Assembly: GCA_014607495.2 (NCBI GenBank)
Contig: CP053150.1
Span: forward strand, 13,412,495-13,476,494
Length of the DNA: 64,000 nt
Reading direction: 5' to 3'
From: Carposina sasakii
Taxonomy: Eukaryota; Arthropoda; Insecta; Lepidoptera; Carposinidae
Each line of letters starts with the position of its first letter. Positions within the stretch are counted from its first letter, which is position 1. The notes under the pieces are model-generated. The model saw nothing but the letters and a program-made list of their open reading frames with translations. It ran no database searches and was not told the DNA's origin. Of the stretch, positions 19,067 to 31,909 are shown in pieces. The translations under genes were made by a program, and so were the position numbers.

Positions 19067-20000
19067 TATCTTATACCTCTATAAGTCTACTATATAAGTC
19101 CTGACCTGATCGGGTTTTCCGAATAACAAAGACAATGTGCTGTTGTTTTACTCCTCCCTTTTGGACAACCCTTTATTTTCTTTCTTCACGTTTCCCCTTG
19201 AAACTTTTTTATTGGGATAAGCTGTACCTACTTGGAGCATTGCATGTTTGAATAGCGCAGATTATTTTCTTATCAGATCAAAATCGAAGTAGATTGGATT
19301 TTAGTCGCCAGAGAGGGATAGACTTGATAAAATAACTATGTAATGTTAAAAAAAAAACTAGAAAACACCCACGACTTATGATTGAACGCGTGTACTAAAG
19401 TTGTCTTATTTTTTCGGGCCAATTTGCCTACCCTTTGAAAATAAATGGACAATGAGCGCACAAAACGTATTCTTCAATTCGGATCAGTAGTTCCTGAGAC
19501 TAGACCAATCAAGCAACTTCAGTAATTTATAAATCATAGATTTCAGTCAGCCGCAGAAAACTAAAGTGTAATAAGTATTTAACCAAACAACAGAATATCA
19601 TCGTCTATTCTGTAAAAAATTACAAATCTTTTGGAAACTTTATTTATTTTTGGACTCGTTTGGGACAAGTCTTTTGGGAACTTTAAGAAGCATTATCGAG
19701 ATTCGATAGAAGTCGTCCACTAAATAAGTTAAATACATTGACGGTTAACATTTGGTTAGTTTTTACGAAACTGGCGATTAAACTATATTCACATACCTAT
19801 TATATACGGAAATGAGTTATTCTGGTCATAGTACTAAGTTACTGCTGCCAGATATTAGGTACATGCATTTCCATCTTTACCTTCCGATTAAAATATTTCC
19901 ATAAAATTATATAATAACCGAGAAATGCTGCTAAAGAGTTATTAGAAGTTGCTCCAGTAATTTATCTTATATATAGGTATACATATATCATATCCTATAT
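19067..20000. other. Non-coding interval
   Basis: Stop-dense A/T-rich sequence; nothing supported. Confidence 0.45.
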
Positions 20001-20104
20001 GCTGATACGGGGCTTCACTAGAATATACCAGCTGCAATTCCCTCTGTGCATGATCTAAGAGTCGCTTAAGACCTCAGGAGTGTTTTCTCAGGCAATGAAC
20101 TTGT
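20001..20104 (+). repeat. Short interspersed repeat (GGGGCTTCAC family)
   Basis: GCTGATACGGGGCTTCACTA through AAGAGTCGCTTAAGAC to CTCAGGCAATG. Relatives at 29311-29397 and 60631-60740 keep the order GGGGCTTCAC, then the GTCG/GACT block, then the end block. Probable SINE-derived; no A or B box found. Confidence 0.5.
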
Positions 20105-20460
20105 AATTAACAGCATCATATCCAAAAGTACCTTTAGCAAACATTTCTACATACCTAAGCTGATGATGAAGGAAAACGACGTGTATGCCTGAGATACCTA
20201 GGTTTTAAAATACTAAGTAAGAAGGATTGCATTCTGCAAGATGACCCACTTTCCCGCTTGTAAGGGAATATTAATTCTAGTCTGGGCCGTTAATCGGATA
20301 GAGTGGACTGAGCTGTAACAGATAATTCGCGACACTGTTTTGTTACTTGGGCCTGGTTAGAAGGAGCTTTGGGGACTATTCCATTGTTCTAGTCCCTGCT
20401 GTTTTGAAAGCTTTGCTGAATGATTCTATTTCACCAATTCAACGCTTATACCTACTTGTA

Positions 20461-20560
20461 TGTAGGGCGGTTGGTAGTGACTGGATGGCAAAAACGGGAT
20501 ATCGAGCTTTGTGGCGTGCTCTAGGGGAGGTCTATGCCCAACAGTGGACTTGAAGATTGA
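20461..20560 (+). repeat. LINE C-terminal coding remnant (RTE-like)
   Basis: Open on the plus strand: VGSDWMAKTGYRALWRALGE then a YAQQWT-type end and stop. It closely matches 43832-43920 and the tail part of 35768-36016. This is the last ~30 codons of a non-LTR retrotransposon protein, truncated upstream. Confidence 0.6.
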
Positions 20561-21316
20561 CCTACTTGTACCACAGGATAATATGTATGTGCTAGTAAGT
20601 ACCTAGCACGTAAGCATACTGCGCGCGCCGTGTAAGTATATTTAGCAAATAGTCTATCCAGCAAAATAATCTTGAAACCACTTTATCTAATGCCTTACCT
20701 ACTTAATTTTAAACGAAACTAGGTACCTACCAGTTATTTTCGACGAAAACTTAATATTTGCTTATATTCAACGTGTTAGTTTAAGTTTATTAATTCGCAG
20801 GTGAAAGAGTAATTAAATTTTAACCGTCGTCCTGCCTTACAAACTTTCACATTTATAATATTAAATTCATTCTTTTGATAGCAGTCTACATTTTATAGGT
20901 GGATATTATAAGCATAACAATGGAAGTTTTAGCAGAGGTCAGGTCCTTGAGGTATTCGGAGATACCTTTATTGTTACTGCTTTGTAGTAATTCAACGATG
21001 AGAACGAAAACCTCGCAGGTTACAAAAAGCAGCGTTCGGGGAAAATGCTAGGCTTTTTCTCACATACCACGAAAACGTTTTTATTTTGTGGGAATGTTAC
21101 AACATGCAGTTTTTGTGCTCATCCATCATCTGGTAAAGAGTGGCAAAAATCATTTTACGCACGCTTTTTTAGGTACTATTCGCATCGACCCTTGAATATG
21201 ATACTATGTAAAACTCGTAGAGATTTTTGCAGTGACGTTAGTAAAGTAACTTTTGCAGTGTTTCCATTGAATAAGTGTCTCCACAGAGGAATACCTTATA
21301 TAGGTAGATATTACTA
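20561..21316. other. Non-coding interval
   Basis: No supported gene. The open frame starting at 21045 runs into the MITE at 21317 and is not credible as a gene. Confidence 0.4.
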
Positions 21317-21678
21317 TACAGGTTGTTTTTTGGCCACCATTAACGAAGGGTACGTACTCTATACATCAAATAAAGTAAGTTTATGCCAAAAAAAAAGCAA
21401 GTTTTTTTTTTTAATTACTTGATCGGGCGAAATTTATAGTGTCTAGTGTTTATGTTAGTTTTTTTATAGACAGATATTAATTATTTCTCGTGAAAAAATC
21501 TTGCTATGCACGTCTATGTGCATTTATGCAGAAAAACGCAGTCTATTTACTCAACTTTGGACCCTAATATTTTGGAAACCAGACACTTCCCAGGTATGCT
21601 TCCATGGAGAAAAATGATCGTGATGATGAGGAGATTCCGTAGTTTTCGGGAACGTTGACGACCAAAAATCACCCTGTA
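21317..21678. mobile_element. TA-flanked MITE family 2, copy a
   Basis: Starts TACAGGTTGTTTTTTGGCCA and ends GACGACCAAAAATCACCCTG then TA. Inside are AACGAAGGGTACGTACTC and CTCAACTTTGGACCCTAATA. The same family occurs at 31910-32286, 37269-37655 and 51948-52647, and in related form at 25213-25611 and 25831-26030. No coding capacity. Confidence 0.75.
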
Positions 21679-24356
21679 GTGCCGAAACCAGGGACCTTTA
21701 GATAGACTTTAATAAAAATAACAATATGACCTAGCGATGGGTAATTATGACCAATAAGATTAGTCATGTCATTTGTCATTTTAATGATTTGACTAATTAA
21801 ATAAGTTAATTCAATGTGCCCTAAACCAACAATTTGCAGACATTTCGTCTTGCTTCTAATATACTTAACGTCTTGTGTGATAGATGTAATTCAAAATTAA
21901 AACTAGATTTACTCGTACGCTTTTGCTACAAGGTTTTTTGCTTAGGTTCCGAGGGTGTGTGCAAAAGTTTTTCGGCATGAGGTTTCTTCCAATGATTAGG
22001 TATTTTATTCACCAAAAGGGAAACGTTTGCTTTTTCGCAAAAAAATTGTATTAGGATATGTCTGTGTGGATTTAAATACACGACTGAGTCCTCAACAAAA
22101 TTCGTGCATTAGTTAAATAAGCATAATATACTAAAGTTAGGTATGTTTGCTTTAGCCAAGGGCAGGCCTGTGTTAGTTATCGACAGCTGTGGATAGACTT
22201 ATCCTGCCGTTTTTACCATTTGAGGATACAGAAAACTGAAAAAGAAACGTGTCTGGTGAATTTTAAAATTGTTTGGTGTTATTACTACAGATACTATTTT
22301 AAAAATTACATTTGACAGCCATACGTATGGAATATCTGTCACGCTATATGTAAATCTATACACTGTTTAATTTAAGCAATGTTTAAATTCCATTGTAATA
22401 ATATGTTTTACTTCTGGTGATACATGACTATGCTAAGCATACAAATTCAATGATCGAATGGCAATCGAAGAACTGCTCTAATGTCCATTTTATAATTTTG
22501 TATGGTGCGTACCTGTAGTTTTCGGTAGTTGCTTCGTTTCGGTAGTTGGTTGGCTACTCATAGCCAAATAAATATTTCCACCTTCACACTGTGTCGTTCC
22601 TGTATTGTATGGATATACGTGAGTTTCGCTACATTGTTTCCAACTACAATTAACGACTTTAAAGTCCCCTTTCCGGAGAAGCTAAGTACTTACTTCAACT
22701 TTACTTTGATGCCATATCTTCGGATGTCTATCTGGTATAATTAAACTATAGCATTTATAGTTACTCTCTATTGTATAGGTATATAGTTAATTTTACTGTA
22801 GGGCTTATTCACAGCTGTTCCATTGATAATTTGACAATAGAACTGCTGCGAATAAATTGGTCGCACCAATTCTATTGGACAGCTGACAATCTGGCAATAG
22901 GACTACTGTGAATTTTTCTAAAATACGAATTCGCACTAGTTTCATTAGTACTTTTGCGGTTGCAGGAAGCTTGAGTTTAAGTAGATAAGTTAAAATAATA
23001 ACACAGCAGAGTAAAAACGACATAATTTAACATGCATATACACAAGGATGTATTCCCGTTATGGGGTAGCCAGAACTACGTAGCTAGGTAGCGTAGGTAG
23101 CACGATGACAAAGGAAATCCCTTAGGTACATTAGCATAACGAGAACAGATATAAGATATCAGTGTCAAGTTGCTAGCTTATCGCCTAGCGACTCTTACGA
23201 CAATAATAATAAACTGTATCCAGTTAATGCCACAGACAATTTATATCAATGTAAAAGTGACTTTTCGTATTACTTCCCCCTTTACCACGTAATCAAATCT
23301 TTAAATACCTCACATCAGTGGCAGGTGGCAAAAGAAGTGCGTGATCCACCACCTCATGACCTTCGTCACTCATCGTACCCTCGCCAATGGAGGAGGGACA
23401 AAAGGATATGCGATAATGTGGTCTTGACCGTCAGAGGCTAAGCTGCGCCATAGAGGAATAAGATATCATAGAGTGGTCATACTAACGGTTTCGATTCACC
23501 ATCAGACTTTTCGGTGCCTCACAATTCCAGTCCCTGACACTTTCCCGCATCTAGTCACCCTATTATATATAATCCAATGTATCGCGAAGTACATTTACAA
23601 TGTTCTTTATGAATAAAGGGAGAAATGTCATATTTTCTTACCATTTTCTACGTAGGCATATGGGTTTAGGTTAAGTTAGGCCACATATTCTGACTGAGGT
23701 GTTGAGTTAGGCCTTGTAGAGTTAGGGCGTGCAGAGTTAGAAGCTTGGCTCTACATGAGATCTAATTACTTTTTGACAGTGCGAGGATTCGCAACATTTT
23801 ACTTGAAAATGATTTTGGTGGGAATAATTAGTACATCTTTAAGACATCTCTAGGCGTTTCAACTAGCCCTAACTTATTTACTATATTAAAATCCGTACAA
23901 GACATAAATTCAGTGGTACAGCCCATTACTGTGATCGAATCTACGTCCCCCAATTGGAAGCGATAATGGTTTAGACGTGCGCCTTCTACCTTCAAATAAA
24001 GTAACTAGGTATCTATTTATAGGTAGATGTAATACAATACAGTTTCACTTGAATGAAGACATAATAATCGCCACTCGAGTTTTTGTTTAGTTTTTGATAC
24101 CAGAAACTAAAGTTTTAATATCAATGAGCCATGAGGTTGTGTAGGGAATTAGTTTGTAATCCTAAGTCGAGGACATATGGCTTCGTTATGTAGGTCAACT
24201 TTTAACTGAGCGGTTAGTTGACAATATTACTAATTAACTACGGAGTAAAGTAGAGGTACGTCTCGGGAGCACCCGATAAGTGGCTGAGCTATTTTTCGCC
24301 TGAGTCACTCCACTCTACTTCGATTGAAGATTCATACTACCTAGAGATTAAATGAA
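21679..24356. other. Non-coding interval
   Basis: About 2.7 kb of A/T-rich sequence. A short tract near 23045-23100 resembles the GGGGTAGCCAGAACT core of the SINE-like repeats, and 23660-23760 has several GTTAGG/GAGTTAGG words. No exon with both good codons and splice sites. Confidence 0.45.
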
Positions 24357-24460
24357 ATTGTATTAGGCATTGCAATTCGGAAGTTCAAACATTCACTATG
24401 GGTCAGTGGAGGGTGTAGGGCCCGGTGGTGGGCGCACCCATAGTGAATACCTACAGATTT
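24357..24460. repeat. Hairpin repeat, copy 1
   Basis: ATTCACTATGGGT (24391-24403) pairs with ACCCATAGTGAAT (24436-24448) around a core containing GGGCCCGGTGGTGGG. The left flank (GTATTAGGC, then GAAGTTCAAACATT) recurs in reverse beside the hairpin at 43434-43506, so both belong to one family although their stem sequences differ. Confidence 0.6.
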
Positions 24461-24799
24461 CTCGCTATGAGCGGAAACTCTTAGAAAACTAAGCATAATT
24501 TAAACAGTAAAACTTTTTATGAACTATTCGCAAAACACTTGTTGATTAGCTGTTACTTGTATTAAAAACCAATATACAGGCCGAATAAAACTGATTTCAA
24601 TATTTTCACCATATATTTATACCCATATGAGAATTATCGTTAGGTCACACATTTTTTACGTGGTATCACCTAAGTATCTGTAACAAGTTCTGTAGCTTTG
24701 CCGATGTATAAAAACATAAATTTCAATAAATTTCATTGGTAATTATAATAGCATATAATAATAATATTTAAAGTAAACAGTAGACGTGAAAGTAGACTG

Positions 24800-25042
24800 A
24801 CAAAGAAAGTGTACAAAGGAAGAATGGATGGAAGGGTTGGAAGAGGCAGACCTCGCCGGACCTCAACGATCAAATTGGTGAAATTCTAAAGAAAGGTCAG
24901 GTCAAAAGTACCCTAAACCGACGAGCGTGCATATCATGAAAGTAGATGAAGCGAAAGAGGTGTGTCAGGATCGTAGCAAATGGAGATCCGTGATCTCTGC
25001 CTACCCCTCCGGGAAAGAGGCGTGATTTTTATGTATGTAGTA
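24800..25042 (+). repeat. RTE-like LINE 3' end, copy 1 (frame broken)
   Basis: The plus strand encodes the GRVGRGRPRRT motif and, after a frameshift near 24885, a KVDEAKEVCQDRSKWRS ... AYPSGKEA ending followed by GTGATTTTTATGTATGTA. This is the C-terminal end of a non-LTR retrotransposon protein. A second copy is at 37983-38246. Inactive remnant. Confidence 0.7.
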
Positions 25043-25212
25043 AGAATTCGTTACACTTTTATAGGTAAGTAAGTACATCGGCAACCACTTGTTACTATTG
25101 GAAAATGTAGAATCAAGTTTTGGAGTCAAGCCAATAAATGGGAGAACTAGCCATCTGCCCGGGCACTCCGACCAAAACATAGCTGTACCTACAATTATTT
25201 ATTACACAGCTA

Positions 25213-25611
25213 TACAGGGTGTAAAAAGACAACAATGTTTTTTTAATACCTCGTATTCTTTGTAAGGTTACGATCATTTTCCTCTATGGAACCAAGCCTG
25301 GAAACGAAAAAAAAATTATGAAAAAATACTGTCATTTTATTGCAAGCAATGTATTCGTTTGATGCGCAAAGTACAAATGTACCTACAAAACTTACATTAC
25401 AACATTTTGACATGGTATCTTTGAAAAAAATGTTTGTTAACCTATTTCAGATGGATTTATGTAAAAAAAAAGATAATATTAATGTAACTTTGGACCTCAA
25501 TATTTTGGAAAACCGTGGTTTCCCAGGGGTGCTTCCATAGAAAAAAATTATCGTGATGTTACAACGAATACGAGGTATTCAAAGAAGAAAGTTGTCTTTT
25601 TACACCCAGTA
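25213..25611. mobile_element. Foldback MITE related to family 2
   Basis: TACAGGGTGTAAAAAGACAA at the left, with GTTGTCTTTTTACACCCAGT then A at the right. The inner arms pair through AATACCTCGTATTC and CGAATACGAGGTATTC. The core shares the CTCAATATTTTGGAAA and TTTCCCAG words with family 2, so it may be an older subfamily. Confidence 0.65.
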
Positions 25612-25830
25612 TAAGGTGATTTGCTTTTGACACGAAACTAGGTAGATAAAAGGAAACAATCGATTAAGTGAAAAAAAATCAGCTGTTCCATACATTTCAG
25701 TGCAGTAATTATTCGAGACTGTATGAAACAGTTGATTTTTTTTTTCACTATGTCGGAGTTGGTCCCATAGTGAAAGTTGTATAGTTTCGTGTCAAAAGCA
25801 AATCACTAATTTTGAAAACACCTTAGACAG

Positions 25831-26030
25831 GCTGTTTTTTCGTTGCCACCCTTAACGAAGGGTACGTACTCTATACATCAAATAAAGTAAGTTTATGCCA
25901 AAAAAAAAATGCTGGGAAACAATGTAAATTTTTTGGATTTTTTTTAATTACTTGACTGGGTGAAATTTATAGTGTCCAGTGTTTATGCTAGTTTATTTCT
26001 CGCGAAAAAATCTTGCTACGCGCGTCTATG
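25831..26030. mobile_element. Truncated family 2 MITE
   Basis: Begins CAGGCTGTTTTTTCGTTGCC and carries AACGAAGGGTACGTACTC and the GCGCGTCTATG block, but breaks off before the distal half. It lacks the second terminus. Confidence 0.6.
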
Positions 26031-26179
26031 CATCTAAGTCTACATTATCTACATTATAACCACGACGGATCACGCCCTTTTTCATGAACCATATTTACAT
26101 ATATAGCTGTGTTCCTGAAGCAGGGTAGCTAGAACTGCAAGATCCTAAAGGAGATCCAACATCCATGTTTAGCATATTA

Positions 26180-26443
26180 TACAGGGTGTAACAAAAAGGG
26201 TATGTTAAGCGAAAAGCTACGTAAATAGCCCACTGTAGAGAACCTATCCACAAAATTTGAGACTCGAAATCACATGTTTATTTTTTCTGATAGTATGGAG
26301 AATTTTTAAATGTCTCAGGAATTTTCATACAATCTTGAAAAATGAACATGTGATTTCGAGTCTCAAATTTTGTGGATAGGTTCTCTACAGTGGGCTATTT
26401 ACATAGCTTTTCGCTTAACATACCCTTTTTGTTACACCCTGTA
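26180..26443. mobile_element. Foldback MITE, mariner-type, copy 2
   Basis: 264 bp from TACAGGGTGTAACAAAAAGG to the mirrored end, flanked by TA. Arms are almost fully complementary over more than 120 bp, so an RNA copy would form one long hairpin. Confidence 0.8.
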
Positions 26444-28800
26444 TACAAGTTGCTAAAAATAAATTAATAACGAAACTGTATTTGTCTGAATTAAATTACT
26501 AAAAAGTCTAAGTAATTATGATTGCCAGTGTTAATAATTTTCCGACAGTCCTTTACAGATTAAAATTGGCAAGCTTTTGGTGGCCTAAAAACACATTTTA
26601 ACCCTGGGTAGATAAACCATTTTTACGTTGTAGGTAAATTGAAAATAACCTGCTGGAAGAAAAGTTTAGATTGAACGTAGGTGCAGGGGTGGATCATGTT
26701 ATGTCGATCAACGTCATGTCCACGGCCAGTAAAGGAATATGAAGGCTTATTTCAATATCTATAGGCAACATACTATGCCACTGAACTTACGGCATAGACT
26801 ACACACACACGATCGATAGCTCTCCACTTCAGCCGTGATAACATTATGTCGATATATAGGTAAATATGTGAGTGGATTTTAAATGTGATATCACAAGCTA
26901 CAGGAATTTCTGAAGAGGAAATTTTAATTATAAAGGCAACATGAAATAGTTTTTTACAACTATGATTGAGATGAAAAAACAGATTATTAAACCTATAGAC
27001 AAAAGCCGTTCACTTGGTATTCTATCTATGACGTACAATGAATTAAACTTTGTTGCCATTATTTATTTTAACTAATCTACCGCAACCGGGATTAAAAAGG
27101 GCATACTTAGTTAAAGTAGAGGGCTCTAAATCTTTGCTTATCATTTTCGATGTATCTAAACTGAAACAAGTTGCCATATTTTTATAGAAAGGTATCCACC
27201 GAAATCTCATTAGCATCATTTTCTAATTTTAACAATTTATTACCAAACATATAATAGAAAATATTAATCTAGGCAGCGGTAAAAGTAAGCTCATTATGTT
27301 AACCTAAAATAACATGATTTATTATTTTTAGAGAACATTTATTTTAGCTATTAATATCAAATTAATTTCCAAACAACTAAAACAGGCATCAGCCAAACTT
27401 GGTTTTCCCTTAAGCATTCGTCTGCCAAGCGATGAGGGATGTATTCAACGACCCCAATGCTAACCACGGGTCATTCCCATTGCTCTCCAAATTGGAAATC
27501 CGGTTCTTGAATAAGCAAGTGTCCAAACAGACAAATGGACCGGGGCCACAGAACGGACTGGCTGAGATGAGCGAATGGAATGAATGAAAGATTAAATTTG
27601 AGAGCCATTTCTATTCGTCTTTGTTGTAAATCAATGGATGAAGGGAGTTTCACAATAGGATTATTGTAAATTCGATACTTCGAAGTGAAACTACAGCATA
27701 GAATAACTAATTATCTAACTATACCCGGACGGAATACATTATTTATGTTTTTTTTTAACCATTCCATTTTGTGTCTTTATTAGACTCCTAACAATTTAAA
27801 ATATAAAGGTTAGCTTAGCTACCTTGCTCGGATGATAAATGGTCTTTTATGTGGAATTCGGAGAATTAGTTACTACACATTAGTTAAATTTTTATAGTAA
27901 ATGAGTTTCTAAATAAATACAAAAATACATCAACTACTCTGATAGTTCCCCAGAACTATTTTACCTAGAAAATTTATAAACTTTCGGATCTTGTTATCTT
28001 CACATATACATCATGCTAGACGTAAACCCCCACCAGAGCATGGAGGAACATTGGAGGAGTAGGGATAAAGATTACCATATCCCTTTATTTTTGTCTGCAT
28101 TACTAACTTAACTTAACTATTAGCTTACTAAAATAAAAAGTCGATCTGGAGGGCGCGTACACTTTTAAGATAGGTACAATAATCAGAAAATACACTATAT
28201 GTGATTTTTTTTTGTTTAGTTTATCCCGAAGGAAAGGCAAGGGGAACTAAGCCCATACAGCCATACACAAAATGTGATAGTGAAGTCACAGTACAAAACA
28301 GTATTTCTATTGTACTGTTGCACAAGTATTCCGTGCTAATCATATGGTAAAGGCAAATAATAAATAGGGAATATTTACTATCATTAAACATAGGTATATA
28401 GTTATATACCTTAATTATACCTTAATTTCTAAATCAACATGCTAATATGTTGATTTATTGCTAAATATGTGACTCAGAAACCAGTTGTGCAAACACACTA
28501 GAGGTATGTAAAACAAACACCGTTTGAAAACTTGGTGAATTTTAAATAGCCTAAACCACAATAAGACCTGCCTTAGTACGAACCCACTTTCTAGCACGAG
28601 GTCTTCTGTTTTGGCATAAGTGTACAGTGAGCAACTTATTTGTGTAAGGATAATTATATTATTTGTATGGCTGGTAAACCTAAGGTATACTTCAAAGTTA
28701 ACTGTACCCGGTTAATGCTATAATCCAAGGCATCACATGACTTGGATCAACGTATTTTCGAAGTATCACAGTCATGTGATACTGACGTAATTTTGAATGT
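26444..28800. other. Non-coding interval
   Basis: A/T-rich, no repeat with a defined end and no exon I trust. A small palindrome AAATCAACATGCTAATATGT followed by TGATTT lies near 28431-28456. The 60-codon minus frame at 27471-27653 shows no domain. Confidence 0.45.
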
Positions 28801-29023
28801 GCTTATGAATTACATAGTAAGGCCCCTTTTGCATAACTGAGTTGCTACATTATGATAAGTAATTCCTAAAATGGCCTGCATTATTATTTATTATAGAGCT
28901 CATTCAAGTTTGCAAGTGGTCAACATGACTATACAATATATTCAATATTGCAAAATATTAATAAAATACATACCTGTACTTACATTCACACATATCACTG
29001 CTATATCAGGATTTTTAGACCAT

Positions 29024-29025
<2 letters not shown>

Positions 29026-29075
<50 letters not shown>

Positions 29076-29078
29076 ATA
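29026..29078. repeat. (TA)n/(TATG)n microsatellite
   Basis: About 38 bp of pure alternating A/T followed by three to four TATG units. The short frame read through it (28871-29104) is an artefact of the repeat. Confidence 0.9.
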
Positions 29079-29310
29079 GACACTCATCTTATAGTATCCG
29101 ATAATCTACAGATATATCTCTAACGCAAAATTACACGAATAAAATTTTAATTTTACGTCCGAATTTAACGAGGCACTAAAATTTTTATATTTATTAGCTC
29201 TGCTGCTTATTCGATTACTATTTGTCAGACTACCATTATATTTGCAATAAGCATGTCTTTATTTAATTTCCTAGATCGTTCGTACTATCCTTATCCTGTA
29301 CTGATGCGGG

Positions 29311-29397
29311 GCTTCACTAAAATACACCACCTCATTCCGCGCATGTCGTAAGAGTTGACTAAGGAACTCAGAGGCGTACTCTCAGGCAATGGACTAG
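29311..29397 (+). repeat. Short interspersed repeat (GGGGCTTCAC family)
   Basis: TGATGCGGGGCTTCACTAAA through GTCGTAAGAGTTGACTAAGG to CTCTCAGGCAATGGACTAGC. Relative of 20001-20104, directly followed by a foldback element at 29418. Confidence 0.55.
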
Positions 29398-29417
29398 CAA
29401 ATAACTTACACCTGCAC

Positions 29418-29662
29418 GCGTATGATGAATTTGGTGAGAGTGAGATGTCTCACTTTTAAACGTTAAATCCACAGAGCTAAATAATAACTAGACAAAGCAA
29501 GTGTTTCTACTTGGTGTGTAAAAAGAATGAGGTGTCTATTCTAATTCTTAAGTCTTTTTTTACATGTAAAGTACATACACTTAGTTTATCTAGTTATTAA
29601 TAGCTCTGTGAGTTTGACGTTTAAAAGTGAGACATCTCGCTCTCACCAAATTCATCATACGC
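29418..29662. mobile_element. Foldback MITE (GATGAATTTGG family)
   Basis: 245 bp with inverted arms: GCGTATGATGAATTTGGTGA at the left and TCACCAAATTCATCATACGC at the right, both continuing into the GAGATGTCTCACTTTTAAACGT block and GAGCTA. Single-arm relatives lie at 59732-59795 and 60100-60165. No coding capacity. Confidence 0.75.
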
Positions 29663-31150
29663 ATGCTGGGCTCTCTATGCTAAACGTTGCTCTAGGATAC
29701 CCTTTGCGGTCATGCAGTTCTGTCTACCCAATGTGTATAAGTATTTGAATCTTACGTACTGAATTATATAACACAATAATACCTTGTTAAGATATTATTA
29801 CATTACCTAAGATGCTTAACTAATAATTTGAGTCGTATAATATTTTTAGACAGTATCAAATAAAAAATGTCTGATAATATTTGTTTGGTACATTTCTAGA
29901 TACAATTGGTTACCAGGGTAAGTAGTAATAGAGTAACAAGTGGTCGCTAGTTTTCATGTACTCCATCCACACAATATTTTGGGATACAGAACCGGATCCA
30001 ACCAATTAACCGGACATTTCTCTCAATCATATATGTCGACATATTTGTTTAATTAACAACAACGGTGTAAACAAGATAAACTGTTTTTATTCGCTTGAAT
30101 AGTTGTACCTGTGTCAAAATGTCAATACTTTCAGGTAGGTACAAAAACTAATAATGTAATTGAATTACTTAACGTATTGTACTTTGGGTACGTCTAATAT
30201 AATTTAGCCTTAGGTTCAAGTTTTGCATTTATGTAGTTTATTAAACTGGATAAGCATATTTAATACTTAGGTACGCATGTAGTCACCCAGGTGTTTAACT
30301 AGGTATAAAAATAATGGTCTATGTATTTATTAACATGTTACCTACGTAGTAATAATCTATAATTATGATTTTATTATTAGTTGTATGCACATAATATGAA
30401 CAGGTACCTATCTAACCTCTTTGCATATTTTAATTAAACCAAGTTTATAATCGCAATGTGCTAAAAGCTAATTGTGAATTTAGACATGTTTTCATAAGCT
30501 ATTGGATACAAGGATTTAAATATTATGTAAAATAGTATAATAAAGTACACATTTTAATATGCCTAAGTATTGTATTACATAAAATTATATGTATTTGATA
30601 TCCCGTACCTATCCAGGACTAATGTGGTCGATTCTGACGGTCACGCTTAAACGTAATATAAAATTTGTTTTCTGTCTCAGCCATTAAAAGTAACAGTAGA
30701 GAGTGACAGATATATATATTTTTTAAAGTTTATACTCGTATCTAAGTGCGACGGTCTGAATCGGTCACATTCGAGCATCTTCGTCTTCAGCCTATTGCAG
30801 TCTACTGCTGGACGTAGGACATTCGAGCAAAAGAGTAACATAACAATTCATGGCAAGATTTGTTATTCTGTGACTACATATTACGAGTATATTCCTGAAG
30901 CCCTTACGGCAATGGAATGTAATTTATTTTTTTAGACGTTTTTTTATAACAAAGGTTGCCCAGTATTATCATATCTGTACCTAATATAAAAGGAATTAAT
31001 TGTCACAATATGTTTATTACGATTTATTGATTGATTACTTTCATTTCAATCTAAGTATATGTCGCGGTTCTTCCATATTGATAAGACTAGCAGCGTGGAA
31101 CTGTGGACCATAAAATACGGGTCAACTTGCAATTAAAAATTATCAAGGAG
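29663..31150. other. Non-coding interval with one LINE-tail scrap
   Basis: A/T-rich. At about 30777-30823 a short minus-strand copy of the GTCCAGCAGTAGACTGCAAT tail is present. Nothing else recognised. Confidence 0.45.
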
Positions 31151-31403
31151 CTTAATGCCATGAACGTATAAAGAATAACGGACAGAGTGTTGTGACTACA
31201 CAGAGTGAAGCATTCATAGTAAGCTCGGCAACGATGTTCCATGGAGTAGGGATGTGTATTGACGCGTTATTCACAGACACATACAAACCATAGTAAGCTC
31301 GGCGCCTACTGGAAAATACGCACACATGCCCAACGCGCCGCCATTTCGGTGCTTCAATCTGTGCAGTGACAGCATTACGTCCGTTGTTCTTTATACTTAA
31401 TGC
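31151..31403. mobile_element. hAT-type MITE, copy 1, with CTTAATGC flanks
   Basis: The element from 31159 starts CATGAACGTATAAAGAATAA and contains GTAAGCTCGG twice, then GCGCCGCCATTTCGG. An 8-bp direct repeat, CTTAATGC, lies at 31151-31158 and 31396-31403. A full copy in the opposite orientation is at 52799-53040. Here the last 8 bp of the right end seem lost. Confidence 0.75.
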
Positions 31404-31909
31404 CTGTACGAGTACAATCTTAAGATTTCCGATGTAAGTAAATAATTAAATATAATTTTCAGGAATTAAAAGTAACATCAGACCTTTCATGGATCTAAAT
31501 ATCTTAGATTAGATACTTATTCAGCTGTTTTGCCTTAAATGTTAAGACGACATAGTTATTTTTTTACTTTTACAAATGTTTTTAGTTTATAAAAATTGTA
31601 ACTAGCAGTTAAGACGATTGAAAGTTCGATTGGCATCTACATATTTATTTTCTCGTAAGCATCCTTTAAAAGTAGTAGACAACTACCAAAATATTAGCAG
31701 GTTTAGAAGCGTAAAAGTTTTTCTCCAATTAAACTTGGTAACAATATCAAATTGAAGCTAACGTCAACTGTGTAAATCTAATTATAAGAAATGTCGAGCC
31801 AATTTCTTTTCCTTTTTATATTTTAATGGAAAATAAACATTATTGTTTGTGTAAATATTCTGTTTAATAATAATAATTTATTGGGGACCGAAAATAGCTA
31901 CCGGGATTA
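31404..31909. other. Non-coding interval
   Basis: A/T-rich, no feature seen. Confidence 0.45.

Noticed and set aside
21045..21422. 125-codon open frame
   Set aside because: Half of it is the family 2 MITE beginning at 21317 and it shows no domain.
28871..29104. 77-codon frame
   Set aside because: Runs through a (TA)n/(TATG)n microsatellite that lacks stops in that frame.
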